This document shows, piece after piece, positions 1 through 7,963 of a DNA stretch of 64,000 bases. The stretch comes from [Clostridium] citroniae WAL-17108 (GTDB lineage: Bacteria > Bacillota > Clostridia > Lachnospirales > Lachnospiraceae): assembly GCF_000233455.1 (NCBI RefSeq), contig NZ_JH376428.1:158323-222322 (forward strand). Reading direction: 5' to 3'. The translations under genes were made by a program, and so were the position numbers. Positions within the stretch are counted from its first letter, which is position 1; every line of letters begins with the position of its first letter. Under the pieces are notes generated by a model. That model ran no database searches. It was not told the DNA's origin and saw only the letters and a program-made list of their open reading frames with translations.

Positions 1-227
1 CGGTTTTCCTGCCGGAAGGCTGCTTCCTGTTCCTCTGTCTCCTCCAGCCACCTCTCCAGACGTTCCTCCAGCTTTACTGGCCTGCTTGGATATTTCCCGT
101 TTAAGTACTGGCTCAGCATGGAGCGGGAGCACTTCATCCCTTCCTTATCAAATTGCCAGGCCAGCTCCGCCTTGTTCATGTTTATGATTCTTAATCTGAG
201 GCACACACGTTCTGCCAGACTTTTCAT
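1..227 (-). CDS. MuB-like transposition ATPase, N-terminal fragment
   Basis: About 75 N-terminal residues of a gene that runs off the left edge of the window. The visible part is a helix-turn-helix region (MNKAELAWQFDKEGMKCSR... followed by SQYLNGKYPSRP) and then an acidic helix. This matches the N-terminal DNA-binding part of Mu B-type AAA+ target-selection ATPases. The Walker motifs would lie outside the window. A Shine-Dalgarno sequence (GGAAGG) precedes the ATG. It lies 45 bp downstream of the MuA-like transposase in the same direction, which is the A-B order of Mu-like phages. The identity rests on context and the HTH; the ATPase part is not visible. Confidence 0.7.
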   Translation of the reverse strand, partial: MKSLAERVCLRLRIINMNKAELAWQFDKEGMKCSRSMLSQYLNGKYPSRPVKLEERLERWLEETEEQEAAFRQEN

Positions 228-271
228 TTACGATACCCTTCCTTTCCGTTTGATTGGTTTATGTGTTGGAC

Positions 272-2344
272 TTAACCCATGTTACGCAGTTTCTCCAGCG
301 CTTCGCGGCCCTGTCTGGCGATATATTCCGACTGCCGCGCCGCCTTCCTGTGTTCCCGGTAGCTCTCCTCCTTCGGCAGCGTGATGACCTTCCGGCTGTT
401 CCCTGCCCCTTCTATCATCATGCTTCCCACGATGGTGTTGGCTTGGGCCGCGCCGGCAATCCGTTCATCCAGCGGGCATCTCATTTCCTTCAGCTTCTCA
501 CGCACATCCTTCATCTGCTGCTTCTGGAGCCGGATGTGGCGTTCCAGCGCCTCCTGTGGGACCTTGTGGGCAATCTTTAACAGTTCCTGGCTCTCGGCCT
601 CACAAATCATATGGCCGTCCTGGGCGTCAAACACAAGCAGCCGGGTCACGTCCTCCGGGTCATACTTGATGTCCACAGGCTTGTCCATGTAATAAATCAG
701 CTCCGGATGGTTATAGACCTGGCCGAATTTCCGGATTCCCACGTTATATACCCGTGCCCGTTCTGACTTCATCAGCTGCAGCAGGGCAAAGGATTTTGGC
801 GGCAGGGCCTTCTCATACCGTTCCCCTTTGTCAAACAGTTCCTGCGGGGTACAGTATGTTTCTCCCTGGTTTTTCAGGCCCCTGTGGACCTTCACCGCAT
901 ACACGTTGTGCAGGTAGTGGCTCCACTTCTCATAAAACTCCTCCATGGTCAGCAGCTTCCCCTGTTCAAGCATACGCTTGATGTCCTTGTCAATCTTGGC
1001 GCTGGTCCTGCTTCCTGTCAGTGTACCCGTGTAACTCTTAAACCACCGGGAGAATCCATCGCATACCGTCTTAAACAGACGCTCTATTTCGGATTTACTC
1101 CATGGCTCATAAGGACGGCTCCGGTGGAAGTCCTCTATCCCAATGGTGTGATAGAATCCCGCTTTTACCTCCTCAAATCCGGCATACCGTTCTGTTTCCT
1201 CCCGGGTGGGATAGCGTCTGACGCCGGTCAGTTCCCTGGAGGTATAGTCCTTTCCGTTGTCAATGTTCAGGTATTTCGGCATCCCTCCCGGGGTTCCGTA
1301 CAATACCTTAATCAGGGATTGCTTCAGTATCTGGGCATTGGCATCCCGGCAGATGATATCCCCCAGCACCATGCGGCTCCTGGCGTCAATCCAGGCCACC
1401 AGCTTAGGCTTGATGGCCGTCACCTTCCCATTAGGCAGCTTATAGGAGACCCAGCAGTCAAAGGTATGTTCATCCCCCAGAAGGACCTCCATGACCTGGA
1501 GGGACCGGGTATCGCGCAGGGCCTTCACCATCCGCTTGTTCTTCCACGCCCTGTCACCTTTGGCTGCAAGGAAATAGGCGCTTTCCAGCTGCCCGTCTGC
1601 CATCAGGTGGGAGATGTAACGGCATACACTCTGGTAAGATGGGATGGGCCAGCCATTGGCCGTACCGATTTTCAGCAGCTTGTCATACAGCATCTGGCGC
1701 TTTCCTTCATTCCGGGCAAAGTCCTTGTCGAACCAGATGTTGTGTATCTTCTGCTTCACTTCCGGCGTAAAGGTGGGGAAGGTATTGGAATCCTTGGGTT
1801 TCCGGCACAGGCACAGGACCTTGTAATAATCGTAGTTGGCCCCGGTCTCCCGCAGCATCTTCAGGGCCCACCCTGCCGCCTCCAGGTATTTGTCCATGTG
1901 GCGGTACAAAGTCCTTTGGCTCATTCCCAGCTCCGCCGCCTTACGGATGATGTACTCCGTCTTGTCTGCATCCGAATAGTTGATGATGTCCTGCAGGAGC
2001 CGGGACAGCTCCACCGCCTTGTAATATGCCTGGCTGTGGTTCTCTATGTACCAGTTCACATCGGTATCCAGGTACCAGGGCTCCTCTGGGGGCAGGTTCT
2101 CCATCACGATATCACTTCCTTCTTCCGTATCTATCTTCTTCATGGCCCGGTAGGCCTTCTGGGCTTTGGGGCTTAGGTCAGTAAGTTTGATGTATTTTCG
2201 CTCTTTTCCACCAGATAAAATTTTCTCTTTTCGTAACACAATTTCTGCATTCTCTTCTCTACGAGAAACCTGTTTCATAAAAGTTCTATATAACATCCCT
2301 TCTAAATCAGATGCATCTTTCATAGATATATAAATTTCTTCCAT
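272..2344 (-). CDS. MuA-like DDE transposase/integrase
   Basis: About 690 residues, as expected for Mu transposases. The N-terminal half carries winged-helix DNA-binding segments (for example ELGMSQRTLYRHMDKYLEA). The central RNase H-fold core shows catalytic acids in DEHTFDCWV, in NIDNGKDY and in WSKSEIERLF, followed by the Mu transposase C-terminal domain and a basic tail. It would cut and join the ends of a transposing phage or transposon. The ATG at 2344 is chosen over one 24 bp upstream because GGGGG sits 7 bp before it. A MuB-like gene follows directly and a Ner-like HTH gene lies upstream. The first 150 bp are more AT-rich than the rest of the gene. Confidence 0.93.
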   Translation of the reverse strand: MEEIYISMKDASDLEGMLYRTFMKQVSRREENAEIVLRKEKILSGGKERKYIKLTDLSPKAQKAYRAMKKIDTEEGSDIVMENLPPEEPWYLDTDVNWYIENHSQAYYKAVELSRLLQDIINYSDADKTEYIIRKAAELGMSQRTLYRHMDKYLEAAGWALKMLRETGANYDYYKVLCLCRKPKDSNTFPTFTPEVKQKIHNIWFDKDFARNEGKRQMLYDKLLKIGTANGWPIPSYQSVCRYISHLMADGQLESAYFLAAKGDRAWKNKRMVKALRDTRSLQVMEVLLGDEHTFDCWVSYKLPNGKVTAIKPKLVAWIDARSRMVLGDIICRDANAQILKQSLIKVLYGTPGGMPKYLNIDNGKDYTSRELTGVRRYPTREETERYAGFEEVKAGFYHTIGIEDFHRSRPYEPWSKSEIERLFKTVCDGFSRWFKSYTGTLTGSRTSAKIDKDIKRMLEQGKLLTMEEFYEKWSHYLHNVYAVKVHRGLKNQGETYCTPQELFDKGERYEKALPPKSFALLQLMKSERARVYNVGIRKFGQVYNHPELIYYMDKPVDIKYDPEDVTRLLVFDAQDGHMICEAESQELLKIAHKVPQEALERHIRLQKQQMKDVREKLKEMRCPLDERIAGAAQANTIVGSMMIEGAGNSRKVITLPKEESYREHRKAARQSEYIARQGREALEKLRNMG

Positions 2345-2472
2345 CAGATTTCCCCCTTTCTGTTGCAATTTGGCTGTTGGTATAGTACAATGCAGATGAG
2401 TATTTATCGGAACGCCCGACCTTCCCCCAGAAGTAGGGTGTTCTTCTTTTATGCAAGTCCATATCCAGCCCC

Positions 2473-2676
2473 CTATGCCACATCATTCTCATTTATTTTG
2501 AGAATTTTCAGCATTTGCTTCCGATACTTATACCCAGGCCTCTTTCCTTTCAGCATCCGGCACAGTTCTTGAGGGCTTGTACCCAATATATTTGCCAGCT
2601 GGACCTGGGTCATCTCCAATTCAATCAGACGCTTCTTGACAATCTTTCCAAGCTCCCTTGTCTTTACATCTGCCAT
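2473..2676 (-). CDS. Small XRE/Ner-like HTH protein
   Basis: A 67-residue protein with one helix-turn-helix: MTQVQLANILGTSPQELCRM followed by LKGKRPGYKYRKQMLKIL. In Mu-like phages a small Ner-type repressor is encoded just before the transposase, and the position here is the same. The start at 2676 is chosen because GGAGTGAG precedes it; it leaves only 1 bp after the stop of the upstream gene, so the two are probably translationally coupled. It could alternatively be a transcription activator of the transposase operon. Its operator was not identified. Confidence 0.75.
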   Translation of the reverse strand: MADVKTRELGKIVKKRLIELEMTQVQLANILGTSPQELCRMLKGKRPGYKYRKQMLKILKINENDVA

Positions 2677-2677
2677 C

Positions 2678-2860
2678 TTACTCACTCCTGTATAATCTTC
2701 TGGTCCGTTTCCTGTCTGTTCCAATCCGCTTAAGTTCCATTCTGCTTACCACTTCCAAAAACTCCCTGGTATCCTTTATCACCAGCCAGTTCTCTGGCTG
2801 CAGACCATGAAGTTTCATCTCCTTTTTCTGGCTTAAGGTTGGCTTTTTGCCATTTTTCAT
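2678..2860 (-). CDS. DUF6906-type small protein
   Basis: A 60-residue basic protein beginning MKNGKKPTLSQKKEMKLHGL, then a PENWLVIKDT-like segment. This pattern (MKNGK-PT...K-GL-P-NWLV-KDT) recalls the short DUF6906 family found in Firmicutes prophages and integrative elements; I assign it from memory of the pattern. No function is known for the family. The ATG at 2860 follows GGAGGTGAT with good spacing; a GTG inside that Shine-Dalgarno should not be taken as the start. It sits in the early operon of the Mu-like element, between a hypothetical gene and the Ner-like gene. Confidence 0.7.
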   Translation of the reverse strand: MKNGKKPTLSQKKEMKLHGLQPENWLVIKDTREFLEVVSRMELKRIGTDRKRTRRLYRSE

Positions 2861-2880
2861 GAGATTTATCACCTCCGGTT

Positions 2881-3516
2881 TTATTCATCTGACCCTGTCA
2901 GGAAATGATACCCATCAATCATTAGGCAGCCATTAGGGCTAATCCTTACTTCAAGATTTGCCAGTATCCTACGCTCTATCGCACTTATAATTGTTACCTC
3001 AGCTGATTCAGCCGTCCCTTTTATATGGGCTGTCGCTGATTCATTCAAAATCGCTTCAACTATGTCTTTCATTTCCCTCTTTTTCGGTATGCTCAATGTT
3101 TTCGTCTCGCGTTGGACCAGCTTCATGATTTTGACAAGCATATCACTCCGCTCCGTTGCCTGGCGCCACTTTTTCTCAAAGCCTTCCTTTGGATAGCCCC
3201 GTTTCCCTTCCAAGGTGTATTCATTGATACGTTCGTTCTCGTCCACCCATAAATCTTCTAGGTATAACAGCGCTTTATGTTTCCAGTCCTCTTTCTGTCC
3301 TTTCCTCCGTTCCTTTTTCTCTTCGTCTGCTTCAAAGTAATCAAGGACCTCTGAAAAAACATTTATCAAACGTTCCCTTATTTTTTCAGCATCCACTTTA
3401 AATGCATTTACTTCAATCTCAACGCTGATTCCCGGCAATTTTGTATTTCCATGCCCATCTGTAATGTTCGGTACTTGGAATGAAAATTTCTGCGGGATGA
3501 TTTTAATTTCTGTCAT
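2881..3516 (-). CDS. Hypothetical protein of Mu-like early operon
   Basis: A 211-residue protein that I do not recognise. The start at 3516 is preceded by AGAAAGGGGAAAAT. Its N-terminal third looks like a beta-rich domain (FSFQVPNITDGHGNTKLP), the middle is highly charged and helical (EADEEKKERRKGQKEDW), and the C-terminal third ends in a short beta segment (NGCLMIDGYHFLTG). No catalytic motif or membrane segment is visible. It lies between a small membrane protein gene and the DUF6906-type gene in the leftward operon, so an accessory early phage function is possible. Confidence 0.6.
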   Translation of the reverse strand: MTEIKIIPQKFSFQVPNITDGHGNTKLPGISVEIEVNAFKVDAEKIRERLINVFSEVLDYFEADEEKKERRKGQKEDWKHKALLYLEDLWVDENERINEYTLEGKRGYPKEGFEKKWRQATERSDMLVKIMKLVQRETKTLSIPKKREMKDIVEAILNESATAHIKGTAESAEVTIISAIERRILANLEVRISPNGCLMIDGYHFLTGSDE

Positions 3517-3556
3517 TTCAATTTTCCCCTTTCTTAAGGTCTTAATTTTTAAAAAA

Positions 3557-3745
3557 TTACACAACAAAGCTCCCAACGTAAATAAGGAGAATGTAGACTA
3601 AAATTGATAATACAAGTAGGATACGTTCAAGCATTGTATTACACCCTCCAAACAGACCCCAATCCCTCAACCAGGAATCAATCCAGACCACAATGAAAAG
3701 AGCCATGGGCCATAATAAAATAGATATTATTTCACGGACTGTCAT
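3557..3745 (-). CDS. Small two-helix membrane protein
   Basis: A 62-residue protein with two predicted transmembrane helices (around IISILLWPMALFIVVWI and ERILLVLSILVYILLIYVG) separated by a short loop. The start at 3745 follows AGGAGGTGAAT; the GTG inside that sequence is not the start. It is the first gene of the leftward early operon of the Mu-like element. The size and topology recall superinfection-exclusion or holin-like peptides, but nothing specific supports either role. Confidence 0.55.
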   Translation of the reverse strand: MTVREIISILLWPMALFIVVWIDSWLRDWGLFGGCNTMLERILLVLSILVYILLIYVGSFVV

Positions 3746-3929
3746 ATTCACCTCCTGTTACATCTTACTTAATTTGTCAACTGTGAATTCAGGAACCTGA
3801 ATCCGTAAGAACATTGTTCAACCAGATTTAGTTGTTTCGATATGATAATTTTGTTTCTTTACATCCTGATATATGTTAAAATGGCACTGAAAGGTATAAC
3901 GATACAGCCTTTCAGGGGAGGTGAGCCCC

Positions 3930-4160
3930 ATGGTTATCTCGCCAAAGAGGCTGCCAGAAGTGAAAAATGATGCGTTGACCCGTATTGTTTCCTTCGCTTC
4001 CGGCAACTCGATTGACTGGAAATTCGTTTCCGGTCAGGTCAGTGAGGATGGTTCCTGCTCTGCTGACTTTGAAGCAGATGCTCCGAAGCCAAAAAGCAAG
4101 TTCCGCCTCCATGGTGAGGTTTCCCAATATGGGGAATCATACCACTTCAGTGCCATTTAA
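3930..4160 (+). CDS. Hypothetical 76-aa protein
   Basis: A short soluble protein (MVISPKRLPEVKNDALTRIV..., ending GEVSQYGESYHFSAI) with no recognised family. The ATG at 3930 follows GGGGAGGTGAGCCCC. An immediate Rho-independent terminator supports a stand-alone transcript. It is divergent from the early operon and lies between that operon and the repressor gene, in the control region of the Mu-like element. Confidence 0.55.
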   Translation: MVISPKRLPEVKNDALTRIVSFASGNSIDWKFVSGQVSEDGSCSADFEADAPKPKSKFRLHGEVSQYGESYHFSAI

Positions 4161-4173
4161 CATCTGGCACAGG

Positions 4174-4208
4174 GAACCATCAGCTTTGGCTGGTGGTTCT
4201 TTCCTTTT
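4174..4208 (+). terminator. Rho-independent terminator
   Basis: A perfect 11-bp stem, GAACCATCAGC (4174-4184) with GCTGGTGGTTC (4189-4199) and one G-T pair, has a TTTG loop and a T-rich tail. It lies 13 bp after the stop of the 76-aa gene. Confidence 0.85.
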
Positions 4209-4357
4209 ATAATCATAGGCCAGGAATCTGGCTTTCAAAGAATGTTGCTTATTCAATCAGACTTGATTGCAGATATGTGATGAATTAAAGTTCTTTTGCT
4301 TGAAGTAATCTTCAAAGTATGTTACTTTTGTATTGGCTTATAAATCATCCATACAGA

Positions 4358-4421
4358 TATAATATATCTAATTTTAGATATTGTCAATATTCTTTTTTAG
4401 ATTTTATCTTAAATTAGATAA
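4358..4421 (+). promoter_or_regulatory. Repressor promoter with two palindromic operators
   Basis: A TATAAT -10 at 4358-4363 is followed immediately by the palindrome ATATCTAA-TT-TTAGATAT (4364-4381). A second near-palindrome, TTATCTTAAATTAGATAA, is at 4404-4421, with an extra TTAGAT half-site at 4397. These sit just before the XRE gene that starts at 4445 and are probably its autoregulatory operators. Confidence 0.65.
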
Positions 4422-4444
4422 TCTGTATCAAAATGGGAGGTCAA

Positions 4445-4885
4445 ATGGATAATATTGATAAAATGGTTGGGATAAGAATTAAAACTCGTAGAAAAGAACT
4501 TAATCTAACGCAAAAAGATGTTTATGCTGCTACTGGAATATCTAATGGTAACCTTAGCGAAATAGAGCGCGGTAATGTTTTACCATCTTCTAAAGCACTA
4601 GTTTCGTTATCTAAATTGCTTCAAACTTCTATAGATTGGATTTTAACTGGGGAAGCATCAATTATAGATAATAGCTCTCCGAAAACATCTAATATTGAAT
4701 ATAGCCTGAAATTAAATGAATCAGAGGAACTCATAATTTTTATGTTGAGGAGCCTTCCCTTAGAAGAACAACTTGATGTAAAAAACTATCTTCGTGCAAA
4801 GGTTGCTAAGTGTGAAAAATCGGAGTTGTCATCAACCTCGAATCATGGAAAAAACGTCATGGACGGAAATAGTGAAATAGCCTAA
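4445..4885 (+). CDS. XRE/CI-type repressor of the Mu-like element
   Basis: A 146-residue protein with an N-terminal HTH_3 domain (RIKTRRKELNLTQKDVYAAT, then GISNGNLSEIERG) at about residues 8-65. A C-terminal region follows, with no visible LexA-type Ser/Lys peptidase motif. The ATG at 4445 follows GGGAGGTCAA. It is transcribed away from the early operon that carries the transposase genes, as the c repressor is in Mu. The palindromes just upstream are likely operators. Its terminator is the large stem-loop at 4919-4998. Confidence 0.85.
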   Translation: MDNIDKMVGIRIKTRRKELNLTQKDVYAATGISNGNLSEIERGNVLPSSKALVSLSKLLQTSIDWILTGEASIIDNSSPKTSNIEYSLKLNESEELIIFMLRSLPLEEQLDVKNYLRAKVAKCEKSELSSTSNHGKNVMDGNSEIA

Positions 4886-4918
4886 TTTTTTTTCTTTGTT
4901 TTGGCCAATAAATAAACC

Positions 4919-5027
4919 AAATAGGGCATTTGCTTTAAGCCCTTTAAATTTCAAAAAAATATCTACAAAGCCTTGAAGATTCAGCAAATGCCCCTATTTT
5001 TATTTTTTTTCAATCAGGGCATTTGCT
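4919..5027 (+). terminator. Terminator and GGGCATTTGCT triplicate
   Basis: AAATAGGGCATTTGCT (4919-4934) pairs with AGCAAATGCCCCTATTT (4983-4999, one bulged C) over a 48-nt loop and is followed by a long T-rich tract, giving a terminator for the repressor gene. A third copy, AGGGCATTTGCT, is at 5016-5027 in direct orientation and is not explained by the terminator. Confidence 0.7.
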
Positions 5028-5151
5028 CATCGTTGTCATTCGCTTAATTTTACACGATTAGTTTTATGTCTTTTAACGCGTCAATCCTTGATTCTGCGTA
5101 CTTTTCACATAATTTTATAACATTGATTAACGTTAATTTTTAACGGCTCAA
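5028..5151. other. Possible transposon end region, no gene
   Basis: AT-rich, with short related strings (CGCTTAATTTTACACG, then CGTTAATTTTTAACGG). No gene is supported here or between 5195 and 5511. The region is where the left end of the Mu-like element should lie, but I could not place the terminal dinucleotide. Confidence 0.25.
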
Positions 5152-5194
5152 AAAAAGGACCTCTCCGGCAATTTTCTTGGAAAAGGTCCTTTTT
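5152..5194. terminator. Bidirectional terminator
   Basis: AAAAAGGACCT (5152-5162) pairs exactly with AGGTCCTTTTT (5184-5194) around a 21-nt loop. The A/T tracts allow termination on both strands. Confidence 0.75.
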
Positions 5195-5511
5195 CTATAT
5201 TATTCTCATTTTATTTGTCAATAGCGATTTTCCTCTAAAAACCGCCGAAACCCTTGATATACCGTCACTTCCCGCCATATCCCACTCACTCCTCCTCTGT
5301 CTCGGTTTTGTCAAATATCTTGGTAACCTACACCCAGACTAAACACCACACAAAAAAACAACCCTATTTCTTTGCCAAACTCTTGAATCCCTTTGTCTTC
5401 CTAACCTTTTCTCTCCAGCAAAACTACCGTTTCCACATGTGGTGAGCAGACTATAATAATGGCGAAAAGATATAGTTTCCTTCTTAGTGGAAACTATTCG
5501 TCAGAATCCTA

Positions 5512-6459
5512 CTAATTATTTTTCCCGTCCAACTTATCTAATTCCCCAATACTCTCTAAAAAATGACATTCCACAGGAGACAATATATATTCCTGCTTTG
5601 TTGTTAATATATCACGTCTAGTCATCCTTAGATAATCATCAATCGTCTCCAGCCAGTCTTTCATATACATTGGTTCCTGATTTAAAGCATGTACCTCCGC
5701 AATATCCAAATAGGCCATAACAATTTTATTGAGTGCATCCAGCTCTTTTTCATCAAGATAATTTTTTGCCACTTCTACATCCTATCGTTTTATATGGTTA
5801 CCACTCCATGTAGTCAGCCCCATATTATCTTTATCCGCATCTGCCCTTTGGTAAATCACCTCTGCCGCTGTATGCTTATGTGCTGCCCAATGCATCTTGT
5901 TCTGAACCTGTTTAAAAAACTGCACGGAGCTCTCCGCCTTCGGATTATAGTCAATACTAGTCGCATAAATTTCCAGCACTTTTCTCCAAAACACCTTTTC
6001 TGAAGACCTTATATCCCGGATACGCGCCATCAACTCATCAAAATAATTTCCCCCACCAAGATTCTTTAATCGTTCATCATCCAGTGCAAATCCTTTTTTC
6101 ATATATTCTTTCAGAATATTTGTTGCCCAAATCCTAAATTGTGTTCCTCGTAAAGATTTTACGCGATAGCCAACAGAAATAATAACGTCAAGATTATAAA
6201 AATCCACATGATATCTTTTTCCATCGGAACCAATTGTTGCAAAATTTGCAACAACTGAATTTCGGCTTAACTCACCTTCTAAAAAAATATTTTTTATATG
6301 CCTGGATATCGTAGATTTATTTCTTTGAAATAGATCTGCTATTTGATCTAACGATAACCAAACAGTATCATTATCAAATGTAACTTCAACTTTGGTGACT
6401 CCATCCTCTGTCGTATACATTAATATATTTGACTTTTCTACTTTCCCTTCCCCCGCCAA
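5512..6459 (-). pseudogene. RhuM-family protein, interrupted by amber codon
   Basis: The reading frame encodes a RhuM ('virulence RhuM') protein: an N-terminal winged helix (WLSLDQIADLFQRNKSTISR), the VDFYNLDVIISVGYRVKS segment, then VQNKMHWAAHKHTAAEVIY, and after the break VAKNYLDEKELDALN and MYMKDWLETIDDYL. A TAG at 5784-5782 lies in the same frame between NHIKR and DVEVAKNYL, where the family normally has Gln (CAG to TAG would do this). The C-terminus is also shorter than usual after RRDIL. The first part could make a 225-residue product from a TTG start. RhuM is often linked to mobile and restriction islands; its biochemical role is unknown. It lies next to a serine recombinase. Confidence 0.85.
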
Positions 6460-6618
6460 AAGATCACTAATAAGAATTCAATGATTATATTATTCTTTAA
6501 AATAGTTTCCACATCCGTTTCACTATATTTTACCATACTCCCCTCACCATTACCATCTGAAAGATTTCTTCATGTCCGTTTATTTATCCTTCTGAAACAT
6601 AACAATCTCATTTATCTA

Positions 6619-7893
6619 TTATTCAAACTCACATTTCTGATATTTCTCTTTTTCAGCATAACAAATTATCAACTGCTTCTCATAAACATCTATTCTCTTT
6701 ACTCTATCTTTTACGACATTTTCACCATATTCTCCATTACACACAACTTCTCTCAATATATCTCTTACATATTGATCATTCAAGGTAGATGAATTTTTAC
6801 ACTCCGCCTTTCCTTTTTCCATCCTTGTCCCGCATCTCCAAACAATCTTCCCACGCTCCGTTCTACGCCTAAATCCTCCCCCACAATCCCCACATACCAA
6901 TAAATTACTAAGCAAATATTTGCTGCTATATCGGTTACCACTGCTAATCTGATTGTCGTCAGCTATTCTGAGCAGTCTGGCTCTATTAAGCATTTCTGCC
7001 TGCACTTTATCAAATATTTCCGAAGAAATAATGGCCGGATGACTTCCTTTTACATAATATCTGGTACGCTGTCCTACATTTTTCTTACGTATACCATTTA
7101 GATAATCCTCTGTAAATGTTTTCTGAAGCATTATGTCTCCCTTATATTTCTCATTCTTTAGCATTTGTTGTATTACATTTGCACTCCATACCTCTTTACC
7201 TGTAACCGTTTTTATGCCATTATCTTCCAGATATTTTTTAATCTGTGAAAATGTGTATCCCTTCAAATATAACTCAAAAATTAATCGTACTTTTTTAGCC
7301 TGCTCCGGAACAATTACCAATTCCCCCTCCACACACCGATACCCCATAAAATGTTTGTAGTAGCTAAATAGCCCTTCCTCAAATTTTCTTTGAATCCCCC
7401 ACTGAATATTCTCACTCAAATTTCTGCTTTCTTCTTGTCCCATTGCTCCTGATAAGGTTATTGCCGCTTCTGCATCTGGATCAAACGAATTCACATTTTC
7501 AAATTCAAAATACATTTGAATACCCCTTTCTTTCAAATATCTCATAATCTGCAATAGTTCTACCGTATTCCTGGATACTCGTTTTGCTGATTTAGTGATT
7601 ATGTAATCGAATTTCCCCTCTGTTGCACTTTCTAACATATGTTTCAATCCGTTACGGCCCTTTTTCCTTAATCCACTTCTTACACAATCCCAGAATACTC
7701 CTGAAAATACCCACCCCGGATGATCTGATATCTGTTCTGTATATGCCATAATTTGATGAGCCAAACTGGCTAACTGTGTCTCTTTCTTAGTACTTACGCG
7801 GCAATATGCCGCCACACGCAGCGGTTCCATATTCTCTTTTTTCACAGGTATATAATATATCTTTTTCACAACACCCCACCCCATCTCATCCAT
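6619..7893 (-). CDS. Large serine recombinase
   Basis: About 424 residues. The N-terminal resolvase domain has the catalytic serine in AAYCRVSTKK and the helix TKSAKRVSRNTVELL. It is followed by a Recombinase domain (HFMGYRCVEGELVIV to NEKYKGDIMLQKT) and a zinc ribbon (CGDCGGGFRRR ... WRCGTRMEKGKAEC). Such enzymes catalyse integration, excision or resolution by double-strand cleavage with a phosphoserine link. The start is uncertain: ATG at 7893 or 7884, or GTG at 7869, none with a strong Shine-Dalgarno. It is shorter than most phage integrases of the class (450-600 residues), the coiled-coil part being brief. Neighbours are the broken rhuM and host rlmD, so it may belong to a decayed island. 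Confidence 0.88.
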   Translation of the reverse strand: MDEMGWGVVKKIYYIPVKKENMEPLRVAAYCRVSTKKETQLASLAHQIMAYTEQISDHPGWVFSGVFWDCVRSGLRKKGRNGLKHMLESATEGKFDYIITKSAKRVSRNTVELLQIMRYLKERGIQMYFEFENVNSFDPDAEAAITLSGAMGQEESRNLSENIQWGIQRKFEEGLFSYYKHFMGYRCVEGELVIVPEQAKKVRLIFELYLKGYTFSQIKKYLEDNGIKTVTGKEVWSANVIQQMLKNEKYKGDIMLQKTFTEDYLNGIRKKNVGQRTRYYVKGSHPAIISSEIFDKVQAEMLNRARLLRIADDNQISSGNRYSSKYLLSNLLVCGDCGGGFRRRTERGKIVWRCGTRMEKGKAECKNSSTLNDQYVRDILREVVCNGEYGENVVKDRVKRIDVYEKQLIICYAEKEKYQKCEFE

Positions 7894-7895
7894 AA

Positions 7896-7930
7896 GGAAA
7901 AGGCGCAAAAGCCAAAAGCCTTCACGCCTC
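7896..7930 (-). terminator. Probable terminator of rlmD
   Basis: On the minus strand GGCGTGAAGGC-TTTT-GGCTTTTGCGCC forms an imperfect hairpin followed by TTTTCC, 34 bp after the rlmD stop. Confidence 0.5.
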
Positions 7931-7963
7931 ACCACACAACAACTATCCCACCTCACCTAATCA

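Noticed and set aside
884..2176. A 430-codon open frame on the plus strand
   Set aside because: It is antisense to the MuA-like transposase, has no ribosome site and no protein-like motifs.
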